The position numbers and the translations under genes were made by a program. The notes under the pieces were generated by a model. The model ran no database searches. It was not told the origin of the DNA and was given only the letters and a program-made list of their open reading frames with translations. A stretch of 64,000 nt of DNA. It comes from Erythrobacter sp. Alg231-14. GTDB lineage: Bacteria; Pseudomonadota; Alphaproteobacteria; Sphingomonadales; Sphingomonadaceae. Shown one piece after another: positions 45,077 through 53,681 of the stretch. Every line of letters starts with the position of its first letter. Positions within the stretch are counted from its first letter, which is position 1. The stretch is taken from contig NZ_LT702999.1 of NCBI RefSeq assembly GCF_900149685.1, forward strand, positions 2,976,001-3,040,000. Reading direction: 5' to 3'.

Positions 45077-46171
45077 ATGGGAGAGAACATTTCGCACGGC
45101 CCCGGGCCGGTACGCCCCGAATTGGTCACGCCGGAATGGCTGACCGATCGGCTTTTCCTTGCCGAAATGATCGATGAACAACGTGTGATTGGAATAGAAT
45201 ATCGGCCCATTGGCACTGGCCAAGTGGGCGATTCGATCCGTTTCACACTCGAATACGACCGCGACGGATGCGGCCCATCGACCATCGCCGGAAAATTTGC
45301 CGCCAGCGATCCCACCAGTCGTGGAACCGCCCAGATGATGAATCTCTATTTGCACGAAGTGTGCTTTTATCGAGATTTTGCCCAGCACTTGCCTGTCAAC
45401 ACCCCCAAACCCATCCACGCCGCCATCGCTGCCGACAACGGCGATTTCGTCTTGTTGATGGAAGATTTGGGCCCCGCCCGGCAGGGGGACCAATTGTCGA
45501 GCTGTTCGATCGACGATGCGCGCCACGCCATTATTCAGGCCGCCGCGTTTCACGGACCAAGCTGGGGAAAGCCGCAATTCACCGCTGCAGCCGAAATTCA
45601 GCCCGATCCGCAAATTCGCGCAATGGCCAAATCGCTGTATCCAACATCGACGACCACATTTCTGGAACGATATTCAAACGATCTCCCTACTGAATTGATG
45701 GGCATCGTCGCGCGGATGGGTGAGTTGGCCGACCCCATATTTTCACGTGACGCTCCGCATCATTGCCTCGTTCATGGTGATTTTCGGCTCGACAATATGT
45801 TGTTCGATGCAAAGGGCGGGAAGGACCCGTTGTCGATTGTCGATTGGCAAACATTAACGCCCGGAGATGGCGCGGTTGATATCGGATATTTCCTTGGTGC
45901 TGGAACGGGTTCAGAGCTTCGCCGATCCGCAGAAGACGAATTGCTCAACTTGTATTGCGCGGAGATGGCAAAGCACGGCGTTGCCTTAGGCCGGTCGGAC
46001 ATTGATCACGGATACCGATTGGGCGCCATTCAGGGGGTATCGACCGCCGTGTTTAGCGCCGCCAACGTCGTGCGAACCCCGCGCGGCGATGCCAACTTCC
46101 TTTCAATGGCCCGTGGCGCGCTGGAGCTTGTTCAGGATACGAACGCTCTGGACCTGTTTGCAAACCCATAA
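45077..46171 (+). CDS. Phosphotransferase family protein (APH/ecdysteroid-kinase-like)
   Basis: A 364-residue kinase-like enzyme. The catalytic loop HGDFRLDNMLFD (about residue 233) and the metal-binding IVDWQ (about 256) are those of aminoglycoside/choline-kinase-like phosphotransferases; the N-terminal lobe fits the ecdysteroid-kinase-like (CHK) group. In sphingomonads such genes accompany degradation of lipophilic compounds, so a hydroxylated lipid-like substrate is more likely than an antibiotic. It is followed by the uncharacterised gene at 46215 (43 bases), probably one transcript. Confidence 0.83.
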   Translation: MGENISHGPGPVRPELVTPEWLTDRLFLAEMIDEQRVIGIEYRPIGTGQVGDSIRFTLEYDRDGCGPSTIAGKFAASDPTSRGTAQMMNLYLHEVCFYRDFAQHLPVNTPKPIHAAIAADNGDFVLLMEDLGPARQGDQLSSCSIDDARHAIIQAAAFHGPSWGKPQFTAAAEIQPDPQIRAMAKSLYPTSTTTFLERYSNDLPTELMGIVARMGELADPIFSRDAPHHCLVHGDFRLDNMLFDAKGGKDPLSIVDWQTLTPGDGAVDIGYFLGAGTGSELRRSAEDELLNLYCAEMAKHGVALGRSDIDHGYRLGAIQGVSTAVFSAANVVRTPRGDANFLSMARGALELVQDTNALDLFANP

Positions 46172-46214
46172 CCGTAATCCAGAACGCAGATATCCATTTT
46201 CTAAGGAACCACCC

Positions 46215-47294
46215 ATGCTGAGCAAAGGCGACGATTTCCCGCTCCACCAGACGCCGGAACCGGTGGCCTATTCGGGGACTGACCGAAATTTCTACGATCG
46301 CTATTTCTTCAACGGGTATTCACCGGACGGAGAAACGTTCTTCGCTCTAGCGTTCGGCGTTTACCCGGCTCTAGATGTCGTGGATGCGCATTTCTGTGTT
46401 GTCCGGTCTGATGGTGAAACTCGAACACAACACTGTCTCCACGCCTCCCGAAAAATGGGCATGGAACGATTGGAACTGCAATGCGGCGGTATAGCAATCG
46501 AGATTGTCGAACCTCTCAATCGCCTCCGACTTGTGGTCAAAGGCGAAGGTATCGAAGCCGACATCACATTCACCGGTCGCGCGTTCCCCATCGAAGAGCC
46601 GCGCTTCACCTGGAAACGCGGTCCGCGCACGATCATGGACTACACCCGGATGACTCAAAACGGTCATTACGATGGGTGGGTCAGCGTAGACGGCACGCGC
46701 ATCGAACTATCCGCCCAAACACATGGGACACGCGATCGCAGCTGGGGGATCCGGCCAATTGGTCAGGCCGATCCACAAATGCCGCAAACGGTGCCGCAAT
46801 TCTTTTGGCAATGGACACCTATCAACCTGCCAAGCCGGAGCGTGTTCTTCCACTTGAATGCACACCCCGATGGCGCAGCTTGGAACACGCGCGCGGTGAT
46901 CGTCGCCGATGGTGCCGGTGAAAGCGACCATCATCACACAAGCGACGCGACCCTAAGTGCGCAACTGCAGGCTGGTTCTCGATGGCCGAGCGAAAGCACG
47001 CTGCGCGTCGGCGACGAAAATTTCACGCTCACCCCAGTTTCGCGGTTTCAGATGCGCGGGCTTGGATACACCTCGCCCAAATGGGGGCATGGCCTTGATC
47101 ATGGCGAATTGGAAATTGAACGCGAAGATATTGATCTGATGCAGGTTGATCCGATTCGCCCCGATAATCTGCATGTTCAAATGATGTGCCGTGTCGAATC
47201 CGAAACGGGTGAAACTGGCTGGGGTGCTTTTGAACAATTGGCGATTGGAGACTACGCGCCATTGGCCCTAACCGGCCTGTCCGACCCTGCGTGA
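46215..47294 (+). CDS. Uncharacterised protein, AttH/lipocalin-like (DUF7064-type)
   Basis: The start is ATG 46215 with AAGGAA upstream; the frame from 46002 runs inside the previous gene. The 359-residue soluble protein is rich in beta strands and conserved Trp/Asp/His (KRGPRTIMDYTRMTQNGHYDG, cut here to GPRTIMDYTRMTQNG; THGTRDRSWGIRP; FFWQWTPINL). The THGTRDRSWG motif recalls the AttH-like group with a double lipocalin fold (DUF7064). No catalytic site is evident. Such proteins are often found beside CHK-type kinases, as here. Function unknown. Confidence 0.75.
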   Translation: MLSKGDDFPLHQTPEPVAYSGTDRNFYDRYFFNGYSPDGETFFALAFGVYPALDVVDAHFCVVRSDGETRTQHCLHASRKMGMERLELQCGGIAIEIVEPLNRLRLVVKGEGIEADITFTGRAFPIEEPRFTWKRGPRTIMDYTRMTQNGHYDGWVSVDGTRIELSAQTHGTRDRSWGIRPIGQADPQMPQTVPQFFWQWTPINLPSRSVFFHLNAHPDGAAWNTRAVIVADGAGESDHHHTSDATLSAQLQAGSRWPSESTLRVGDENFTLTPVSRFQMRGLGYTSPKWGHGLDHGELEIEREDIDLMQVDPIRPDNLHVQMMCRVESETGETGWGAFEQLAIGDYAPLALTGLSDPA

Positions 47295-47319
47295 CCGCTT
47301 TGTTCTAAGGGGGCCATAT

Positions 47320-47404
47320 GGTGGACAGGATAGGATTCGAACCTATGTACGCTTGCGCGGGCAGATTTACAGTCTGCTGCCTTTAACCACTCGGCCACCT
47401 GTCC
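47320..47404 (-). tRNA. tRNA-Tyr (GTA)
   Basis: A class II tRNA on the minus strand with acceptor stem GGACAGG/CCTGTCC, discriminator A, encoded CCA (47322-47320), a long variable arm and anticodon loop CUGUAAA (GUA). The T-arm GGTTCGAATCC is normal. It sits between the lipocalin-like gene and rlmB, with an orphan terminator hairpin 37 bases upstream. Confidence 0.96.
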
Positions 47405-47440
47405 ACATATGGGCTTTAACAACGCGCATAACACGCTTTG

Positions 47441-47560
47441 AAAAAAGGGCGCGGTCACTTCGACCGCGCTGCCGAGAGGCGCCCCAATGGCGAACGGGCG
47501 CTTGCCTGTCAATGGGGCGACTGGCAGGGGGCAAATTTAGAGCACGCCGACAGACGGCAA
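47441..47560 (-). ncRNA. Candidate small RNA ending in an intrinsic terminator
   Basis: On the minus strand GCGCGGTC and GACCGCGC (47449-47469) make an eight-base-pair hairpin with a five-base loop, followed by CC and TTTTTT (47446-47441). No minus-strand gene lies upstream for it to terminate. Just before it, 47481-47518 forms a second hairpin (GCCCCA arms, extended by about four pairs past one mismatch). The 5' end and promoter are not clear, so the start at about 47560 is a guess. It could instead be an attenuator for tRNA-Tyr. Confidence 0.28.
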
Positions 47561-47586
47561 AACACAGATGATAAGCGAGAATTTCA

Positions 47587-48384
47587 ATGGCAAAGGTTGA
47601 ACGCAAACGCGCATTGCGTGGGCGCGCAGGACGGATGAAGGGCGGTCGTGGATCGGGCCGGACGAATCCGGGCCATGTGCGTCTTTGGGGGCGTCACCCA
47701 GTTGAGGCTGCTCTCAAAAATCCCGACCGCCAGCATCGCAAATTGTGGGCTACGCGCGAAGGGATTGCCTCGCTCGATGGTGATTTGCCCGAAGGGTTCC
47801 CGGTCGAATTTGCCGATCCCAGCGATCTAGGCCGGTTGGTGGCCAAAGATGCGCCGCACCAAGGATTGGTGTTGGAATGCGAGGCGTTGGAAAACACTTT
47901 CCTCGATGAATTCGCCACGGGCGAAGCGAACAAACCGATCATCGTGCTCGATCAAGTTACCGATCCACACAATGTCGGCGCCATCCTGCGCTCTGCAGCG
48001 GCATTTGGCGCGGCGTGCATCGTGACCCAGGACCGCAACGCACCACCTGAAAGCGGTGTTGTCGCCAAATCGGCATCGGGCGCACTGGAAACCATGCCAT
48101 GGGTTCGAGTGGTGAATTTGGCACGCGCTTTGGATGATTTGGCTGAGGCGGGATATTGGCGCATCGGCATGGCCGGCGAAGCCGAAGCGACGTTGGATGA
48201 AAGCATGACGACCGGCCCTATGGCGATCGTCTTGGGCGCAGAAGGCGAAGGCTTACGACACAATATCGCCGGTCATTGCGACACATTGGCCCGTTTGCCC
48301 ATCACTTCTGCTATTGAAAGTCTTAACGTTTCGAATGCAGCAGCAATAGCGATGTATGCTGCGGCGACGCGCAGCATGGATTGA
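47587..48384 (+). CDS. rlmB: 23S rRNA 2'-O-methyltransferase, RlmB/TrmH family
   Basis: SPOUT methyltransferase expected to methylate the ribose of G2251 in 23S rRNA. A basic N-terminal extension (KVERKRALRGRAGRMKGGRG) precedes the substrate-binding domain (LWGRHPVEAAL) and the knotted catalytic domain with DQVTDPHNVGAILRSA, VLGAEGEGL and ITSAIESLNVSNAAAIAMY motifs (the last cut here to SAIESLNVSNAAAIAMY). The 265-residue length is normal. Target nucleotide is inferred from family membership. Confidence 0.9.
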   Translation: MAKVERKRALRGRAGRMKGGRGSGRTNPGHVRLWGRHPVEAALKNPDRQHRKLWATREGIASLDGDLPEGFPVEFADPSDLGRLVAKDAPHQGLVLECEALENTFLDEFATGEANKPIIVLDQVTDPHNVGAILRSAAAFGAACIVTQDRNAPPESGVVAKSASGALETMPWVRVVNLARALDDLAEAGYWRIGMAGEAEATLDESMTTGPMAIVLGAEGEGLRHNIAGHCDTLARLPITSAIESLNVSNAAAIAMYAAATRSMD

Positions 48385-48413
48385 ACGAAATCTTATTGGG
48401 GGGATTAAACGAT

Positions 48414-49304
48414 ATGAATATGCAAAGTTTGCCAAAGATGGGATCACCACGAATGGCGGCGGCGGCATTGCTAGCCGGACTGTCCCTGATTCTCTCGGGC
48501 TGTTTCATCACTCCCGGTAAATTCACATCCGAATTGATCCTCACCGAAGAAGATCGTTTCACCTTCACTTACGAGGGTGAGATCTTTTTCCTCGGCCTAT
48601 CCAGCCTTGCCGAAATGGGCGCCGCCGCCGACGAATTCGTCGCAGATGACTGTTATGATGAAGATACGTATGAAGACCGCGAATGCACCGCGGCCGAATT
48701 GAGCGATCAACGCGCCGCTTGGGATGCCAACGCAGGAATGCGTGCAGCCGAAGCCGCCCAAGAAGCACAGCAAATGTCGGCCATGATGGGCGGCATCGAC
48801 CCAACGGATCCCGAAGCCGCCGCGGAATTGGTGGACCTGTTGATGCGCCAAAAAGGGTGGGACCGTGTTGAAGACAAAGGCGATGGACTATTCGACGTCA
48901 GTTATTCGGTCAGTGGTGAACTCAGCCATGATTTCATGTTTCCCGTGATCGAAGGATTCCCCATGATGAACCCATTCGTGCAAATCCACTTGCGCGACGC
49001 CAACATGGTTCGCATCAATGCGCCGGGCTTTGCCGCTCAAAACGATGCCAGCCCGATGGGCGGAATGATGGGTGGAATGGCCGGTATGGCTGGTCTCGCG
49101 GCTATGGGCGCGGAACAAGGCAATTCGGAAATGCCCGAAGTCGCGGTGATGGAAGGCACTTTCACGATCGTGACCAGTGGCATCATCCGCGCCAACAACA
49201 CCGATGAAGGCGGCGTGCCCACAGCGCGCGGTGACGAATTGGTTTGGACGATTTCGCCGCGCACTCAGGCCGCGCCAACCGCCTTGATCGATATGACGCG
49301 GTAA
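48414..49304 (+). CDS. Met/Gly-rich putative lipoprotein
   Basis: The start is ATG 48414 with GGGGG upstream; a start at 48381 overlaps rlmB. The 296-residue protein has a signal peptide ending in the lipobox LSGC. No family is recognised. It has an acidic middle (DDCYDEDTYEDRECTA) with two cysteines and a Met/Gly-rich low-complexity stretch (GGMMGGMAGMAGLAAMG, about residues 218-234), then a beta-rich tail (FTIVTSGIIRANN). The Met/Gly stretch may be flexible or metal-interacting; that is a guess. It is followed by a bidirectional terminator. Confidence 0.7.
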   Translation: MNMQSLPKMGSPRMAAAALLAGLSLILSGCFITPGKFTSELILTEEDRFTFTYEGEIFFLGLSSLAEMGAAADEFVADDCYDEDTYEDRECTAAELSDQRAAWDANAGMRAAEAAQEAQQMSAMMGGIDPTDPEAAAELVDLLMRQKGWDRVEDKGDGLFDVSYSVSGELSHDFMFPVIEGFPMMNPFVQIHLRDANMVRINAPGFAAQNDASPMGGMMGGMAGMAGLAAMGAEQGNSEMPEVAVMEGTFTIVTSGIIRANNTDEGGVPTARGDELVWTISPRTQAAPTALIDMTR

Positions 49305-49331
49305 CTTCAGTCGGCATTGCGCCGCCAAAAG

Positions 49332-49368
49332 AAAAACCCCGCCTGCCACAATGGCCGGCGGGGTTTTC
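49332..49368. terminator. Bidirectional intrinsic terminator
   Basis: AAAAACCCCGCCTGCC, an ACAAT loop and GGCCGGCGGGGTTTT form a GC-rich hairpin with A and T tracts on both sides, between the convergent lipoprotein and HU genes. It can terminate both. Confidence 0.88.
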
Positions 49369-49418
49369 TAATTGGTGCACCCAAAACGCTGCCCGAACGC
49401 TTTGAGCGGCCTTACGCC

Positions 49419-49691
49419 TTAGTTTACGGCGTCTTTAAGGCCTTTGCCTGCCTTGAACTTCGGTTGGTTCGACGCTTTGATTGGCATCGGTTCGCCAGTG
49501 CGCGGGTTGCGCCCCATCGATGCCTTGCGCTTTGCGACGGCAAATGTGCCGAACCCAACCAAACGCACTTCGTCGCCGCCTGCGAGCGCTTTCTGAATGG
49601 CTTCAAACACGCCTTCTACGGCATTGGATGCATCATTCTTGGAAAGGCCACTGGAATCGGCAACCGCGCTGATAAGATCATTCTTGTTCAT
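49419..49691 (-). CDS. hupB: HU family DNA-binding protein
   Basis: A 90-residue nucleoid protein, the standard length for HU. It begins MNKNDLISAVADSSGLSKND and contains the DNA-binding arm signature GFGTFAVAKRKASMGRNPRTG. It bends DNA non-specifically as a dimer. It lies downstream of lon in the same direction, with a 257-base gap that includes TTGACA (49785-49780, minus strand) as a possible -35 element. Confidence 0.96.
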   Translation of the reverse strand: MNKNDLISAVADSSGLSKNDASNAVEGVFEAIQKALAGGDEVRLVGFGTFAVAKRKASMGRNPRTGEPMPIKASNQPKFKAGKGLKDAVN

Positions 49692-49948
49692 CTTTACGTT
49701 CCCCTCTTTGATATGCGTATTCGGTAGTAGATGACTCGCCCTGCCGAAAGGCCGTAGGTTGAGCCCTTTTTCACAAAACTGTCAAAGGCAAATTGCCTAG
49801 AAAATCGCTGGTTTTGGCCAGAAAATGGTGTTTTGCGACAGACCGCAGTCCGCCCGCACACCATGCGCTCTGGCCCAGCCATCAACACTGTCCGAATTTT
49901 GAATGCGACCCCGACGCGATTCGCGCCGAGGCCTGATCCTCTAACCGA

Positions 49949-52369
49949 TCAATGTGCGGTTGGCACGTCCGAACCTGCCCCGCCGCTACCCGATGGGCCA
50001 GTTTTCTGTTGAGCCCCTGGTTGAGAGGCCAAATCGTCCGCCTCGGTCCACTCAATTGGTGTTGGCATATCAGTCAATGCCCGCTCCAACACTTGATCAA
50101 CGTGGCTGACTGGGACGATTTCCAAACCTTCTTTTACGTTGTCAGGAATCTCAGCGAGATCTTTGACGTTGTCTTCCGGAATAAGGACGGTGGTTATTCC
50201 GCCGCGCAACGCCGCCAACAATTTCTCTTTCAATCCGCCAATGGGCAGAACGCGTCCTCGCAATGTGACTTCACCTGTCATCGCAACTTCCGGGCGCACA
50301 TTGGCACCCGTCAATGTTGAAACGATGGAAGTGACCATCCCGATGCCCGCGCTGGGCCCGTCTTTGGGCACGGCGCCCTCTGGCAAGTGGATGTGCACGT
50401 TTTTGCGATGGAACAATGATGGCTTGATTCCATAAGTGGGCGCGCGCGCTTTCACGAAAGAGAACGCCGCCGATATGCTTTCTTGCATAACGTCGCCCAG
50501 CTTACCGGTCGTTTTCACCTCACCCTTGCCCGGTGTCGTTACACTTTCGATGGTCAGCAATTCGCCGCCAACCGATGTCCACGCCAATCCGGTTACCGCT
50601 CCAACTTGCGGTTCATCTTCGCTCATGCCGTGCTTGAATTTGCGGACCCCAGCAAATTCGCCAAGATTGTCCGGCGTCACCGTGACACTCGTGGTTTCTT
50701 TCTCCAGGATCTTGCGCAGGGCTTTGCGCGCCAACCGAGCAATCTCTCGCTCCAATGTGCGCACACCCGCTTCGCGTGTGTAAAACCGGATCAGATCGCG
50801 CAAACCTTCATCGGTGAGCTCAAATTCGCCCTTTTTCAGGCCGTGCTGTTCGACTTGCTTCTCAATCAAATGCCGTTTGGCGATCTCGACCTTTTCATCT
50901 TCGGTGTACCCTTCGAGCCGGATGATCTCCATCCGATCCAGCAAAGGCTGTGGCAAGTCCAGACTGTTTGCCGTCGTCACAAACATGATGTCCGACAGGT
51001 CCAGATCCAGTTCGAGATAGTGATCTTGAAAACTGTTGTTCTGTTCCGGGTCCAACACTTCAAGCAACGCAGATGCTGGGTCGCCGCGGAAATCTTGGCC
51101 AAGTTTGTCAATCTCATCGAGCAAGAACAACGGATTGCTGGTCCCAGCCTTCTTTAGGTTGGTCACAATTTTGCCTGGCATCGAACCAATATAAGTCCGC
51201 CGGTGACCACGGATCTCCGCCTCATCGCGAACACCACCCAGCGATTGGCGAACAAATTCCCGTCCGGTTGCCTTTGCGATGCTTTTTCCGAGCGACGTCT
51301 TACCCACGCCAGGCGGGCCGACGAGGCAAAGGATTGGGCCCTTCAACTTGTTCGTGCGCGCCTGAACCGCGAGATATTCGATGATCCGATCTTTGACTTT
51401 CTCCAAGCCATAGTGATCCGCGTCCAGCACGCCTTGCGCCTTGACGATGTCTTTCTTGACCTTGGATTTTTTGCCCCAAGGCAATCCCAACAGCACGTCG
51501 AGATAGTTGCGAACCACGGTCGCCTCGGCGCTCATGGGCTGCATGCCTTTGAGTTTCTTCAGCTCCAGCTTCGCTTTGCTCTTCGCTTCTTTCGAAAGCT
51601 TGGTTTTCTCAATCTTCTCGGTGAGTTCGGCAATCTCATCACCATCCTCGCCGTCGCTGCCGCCCAGCTCGCTTTGAATCGCTTTAAGCTGCTCATTCAG
51701 ATAATATTCGCGCTGTGTTTTTTCCATTTGGCGCTTCACGCGGCCACGGATTTTGCGCTCCACCTGAAGGACGGACAATTCCCCTTCCATAAACGCCATG
51801 ACCAATTCCAAGCGCCGCAGCGGGCTGATTTCGGTTAGAAGCGATTGCTTGTCGGAAACCTTCGCGTTCAGCGCGGCGGCGATTGTGTCGGCAAGGACGC
51901 CGGCATCATCAACATCGGTAAGATCGACATTGGTTTCTTCGCCCATTTTTTTGTTGAGCTTGGCGTATTCGCCAAATTGATCGACCACTTGACGCATCAA
52001 AGCCGTGACTTCGCTGCCCGCAACAGTTTCTGGCTCGTCAAGCGCCACTTCGGCCAAGACATAGCCATCTTGCGGGCTGAGCGATTTTAGATTGGCGCGC
52101 GCGCTTCCTTCGACCAGAACGCGCACGGTGCCATCCGGCAATTTTAACAATTGCAACACTTGAGCCACAACGCCAACATCATACAAATCATCGTCACCCG
52201 GATCATCACAGCCGGGGTCAAGTTGCGCCAGCAAAACAATGTCTTTGCTGGATTCCATTGCCGCTTCCAACGCCGCGACCGATTTATCGCGACCCACAAA
52301 AAGCGGCACGACCATGCCAGGGAAAACGACAATATCGCGCAATGGCAGGAGAGGAAAATGCTGTGTCAT
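49949..52369 (-). CDS. lon: ATP-dependent protease Lon
   Basis: An 806-residue AAA+ serine protease that removes misfolded and regulatory proteins. Order: N-terminal substrate domain (HFPLLPLRDIVVFPGMVVPL), Walker A GPPGVGKTSLGKSIA (about residue 350), Walker B in LFLLDEIDKLG and the Ser-Lys dyad in PKDGPSAGIGM (catalytic Ser near 680). A short Gly/Ser-rich tail ends the protein. A sigma-32-like promoter lies about 70 bases upstream. The lon-hupB order is common in proteobacteria. Confidence 0.97.
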   Translation of the reverse strand: MTQHFPLLPLRDIVVFPGMVVPLFVGRDKSVAALEAAMESSKDIVLLAQLDPGCDDPGDDDLYDVGVVAQVLQLLKLPDGTVRVLVEGSARANLKSLSPQDGYVLAEVALDEPETVAGSEVTALMRQVVDQFGEYAKLNKKMGEETNVDLTDVDDAGVLADTIAAALNAKVSDKQSLLTEISPLRRLELVMAFMEGELSVLQVERKIRGRVKRQMEKTQREYYLNEQLKAIQSELGGSDGEDGDEIAELTEKIEKTKLSKEAKSKAKLELKKLKGMQPMSAEATVVRNYLDVLLGLPWGKKSKVKKDIVKAQGVLDADHYGLEKVKDRIIEYLAVQARTNKLKGPILCLVGPPGVGKTSLGKSIAKATGREFVRQSLGGVRDEAEIRGHRRTYIGSMPGKIVTNLKKAGTSNPLFLLDEIDKLGQDFRGDPASALLEVLDPEQNNSFQDHYLELDLDLSDIMFVTTANSLDLPQPLLDRMEIIRLEGYTEDEKVEIAKRHLIEKQVEQHGLKKGEFELTDEGLRDLIRFYTREAGVRTLEREIARLARKALRKILEKETTSVTVTPDNLGEFAGVRKFKHGMSEDEPQVGAVTGLAWTSVGGELLTIESVTTPGKGEVKTTGKLGDVMQESISAAFSFVKARAPTYGIKPSLFHRKNVHIHLPEGAVPKDGPSAGIGMVTSIVSTLTGANVRPEVAMTGEVTLRGRVLPIGGLKEKLLAALRGGITTVLIPEDNVKDLAEIPDNVKEGLEIVPVSHVDQVLERALTDMPTPIEWTEADDLASQPGAQQKTGPSGSGGAGSDVPTAH

Positions 52370-52440
52370 AAATGGTTGTCCAAGGCCGCCATTTGGGCGC
52401 GCCGTTTCGATGAATATGGGATGCGGTCTTTATGCCCGCA

Positions 52441-52468
52441 ATGGGGGCAATCTAATAACTGTGCAAAG
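52441..52468 (-). promoter_or_regulatory. Sigma-32 (RpoH)-like promoter of lon
   Basis: On the minus strand CTTTGCA (52468-52462), a 15-base spacer and CCCCAT (52446-52441) match the sigma-32 pattern CTTGAAA-N11-16-CCCCAT with an exact -10. The lon ATG is about 64 bases beyond the expected start site. Lon is a classic heat-shock gene. Confidence 0.4.
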
Positions 52469-52489
52469 CGCGGTTCGGCACACGATCAA

Positions 52490-53260
52490 TCAAGCCCATT
52501 CGCTCAATTCGATGCTGGCTATATCAGATTTCACGTCCGGATGACGCTTGTCCAAATACCGCAAAGCCTTGCGATGGACCGGATGCAGATAGGATTTTAG
52601 TGCTTGAGGCGTTTCGGGCCGCGTCTGAAACCGGCGTTCAAAAATCGCCAATGTTGTGACCAACGCATTCTCTGACAAATATCCAGAGGCTTGCGATTCC
52701 CACCCTTGCATGGCTCCATCGCTGAATTGGCGGAAGTTGCGGGCGCTGTTGGCCAGAAACACGCCGAAGCCCAAGTACACAGCCATGCAGTCCGTTGCGT
52801 GCTCTTCCAAAGGCTCGCCGCCGGGCGGCATTCCCAGCGAATGAATGAGCAAATGCGACAATTCATGAGCAAAGGTCGCGGTCAGAGCATCAGGGGTCTT
52901 TAACAAAGCTGGATCGTATCGGATAACCGGAGTGTTGCCTTCGATGCTGAATGTACCCAACGCGCTGCTGTGTGAAAAAGGCCCTGTATCCAAACCGGTG
53001 TTCAACCGTTCAGGCCGCGCATCGCCCTTTTCCAACCGGCATTCCCAGCGTCCCAAGCCCGCAGCGTGTTTCACGGCTTCGAAAAGATCGCTGGCGGTGG
53101 CCGCATCGGTAAATATGGCGTCGCCGGGCAGAACAAGTTGAGGCGTAAAGCCTTCCGCCGCGCCCTGCGCGCTTAATTTCTGATCGATCCACGCAAAGCA
53201 CGCCAAGAGCCATTCAAACTCATCCCTATCAATCGGCAAAGACGGCCCAAACAGCCCCAT
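52490..53260 (-). CDS. Putative zinc metallopeptidase-like protein
   Basis: A 256-residue soluble protein of no named family that I recognise. It contains HELSH (about residue 131, TFAHELSHLLIHSLG) and, 18 or so residues later, EEHATDCMAVYLGFG, the HExxH-plus-E arrangement of gluzincin peptidases. There is no signal peptide, so it is probably cytoplasmic. It lies between lon and ybaB on the same strand. The substrate is unknown; the gap to lon holds the lon promoter, so the two are likely separate transcripts. Confidence 0.7.
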   Translation of the reverse strand: MGLFGPSLPIDRDEFEWLLACFAWIDQKLSAQGAAEGFTPQLVLPGDAIFTDAATASDLFEAVKHAAGLGRWECRLEKGDARPERLNTGLDTGPFSHSSALGTFSIEGNTPVIRYDPALLKTPDALTATFAHELSHLLIHSLGMPPGGEPLEEHATDCMAVYLGFGVFLANSARNFRQFSDGAMQGWESQASGYLSENALVTTLAIFERRFQTRPETPQALKSYLHPVHRKALRYLDKRHPDVKSDIASIELSEWA

Positions 53261-53305
53261 GTTTCAATCTCAACGCAAATTTTGACGGGCCAATAGCGCC
53301 CCAAT

Positions 53306-53647
53306 TCACCCCATGCCGGGAAGATTGAATCCTGCGGGGAGGCCCATACCGCCTTGCATCTCTTTCATTTGCTCTTCCGAAACACGATCCGATTTGTCCC
53401 GCGCATCGTTGAACGCCGCGGTCACAAGGTCTTCGACCATATGCTTTTCATCGGGCTTCATCAGGCTGTCATCAATGCTGACACCAAGGATTCGACCCTT
53501 TGCTGTGGCACGCACTTTGACCAGACCGCCGCCGGCTGTTCCTTCGACTTCGATCGAATCCAGCTTCACCTGCATATCGTTCATTTGGTTTTGGATCGTC
53601 TCAGCGGCTTGCTGTGCCGCTTGCATCATTTCTTCCATGCTTTTCAT
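53306..53647 (-). CDS. YbaB/EbfC family nucleoid-associated protein
   Basis: The start is ATG 53647 (MKSMEEMMQAAQQAAE); the longer frame to 53749 lies in the dnaX end. The 113-residue protein has the family pattern: N-terminal helix, then VEGTAGGGLVKVRATAKG and a helical tail, ending in a Gly/Met/Pro-rich tip. YbaB dimers bind DNA. It is 34 bases downstream of dnaX, the usual dnaX-ybaB pair; recR, often third, is absent here. Confidence 0.94.
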   Translation of the reverse strand: MKSMEEMMQAAQQAAETIQNQMNDMQVKLDSIEVEGTAGGGLVKVRATAKGRILGVSIDDSLMKPDEKHMVEDLVTAAFNDARDKSDRVSEEQMKEMQGGMGLPAGFNLPGMG

Positions 53648-53681
53648 GTCGGGGGTGTCCTTTAATTCAATTCTATTGAGG

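Noticed and set aside
49757..49785. Complete sigma-70 promoter for hupB
   Set aside because: TTGACA is exact, but no acceptable -10 lies 16-18 bases downstream, so only the -35-like element is mentioned.
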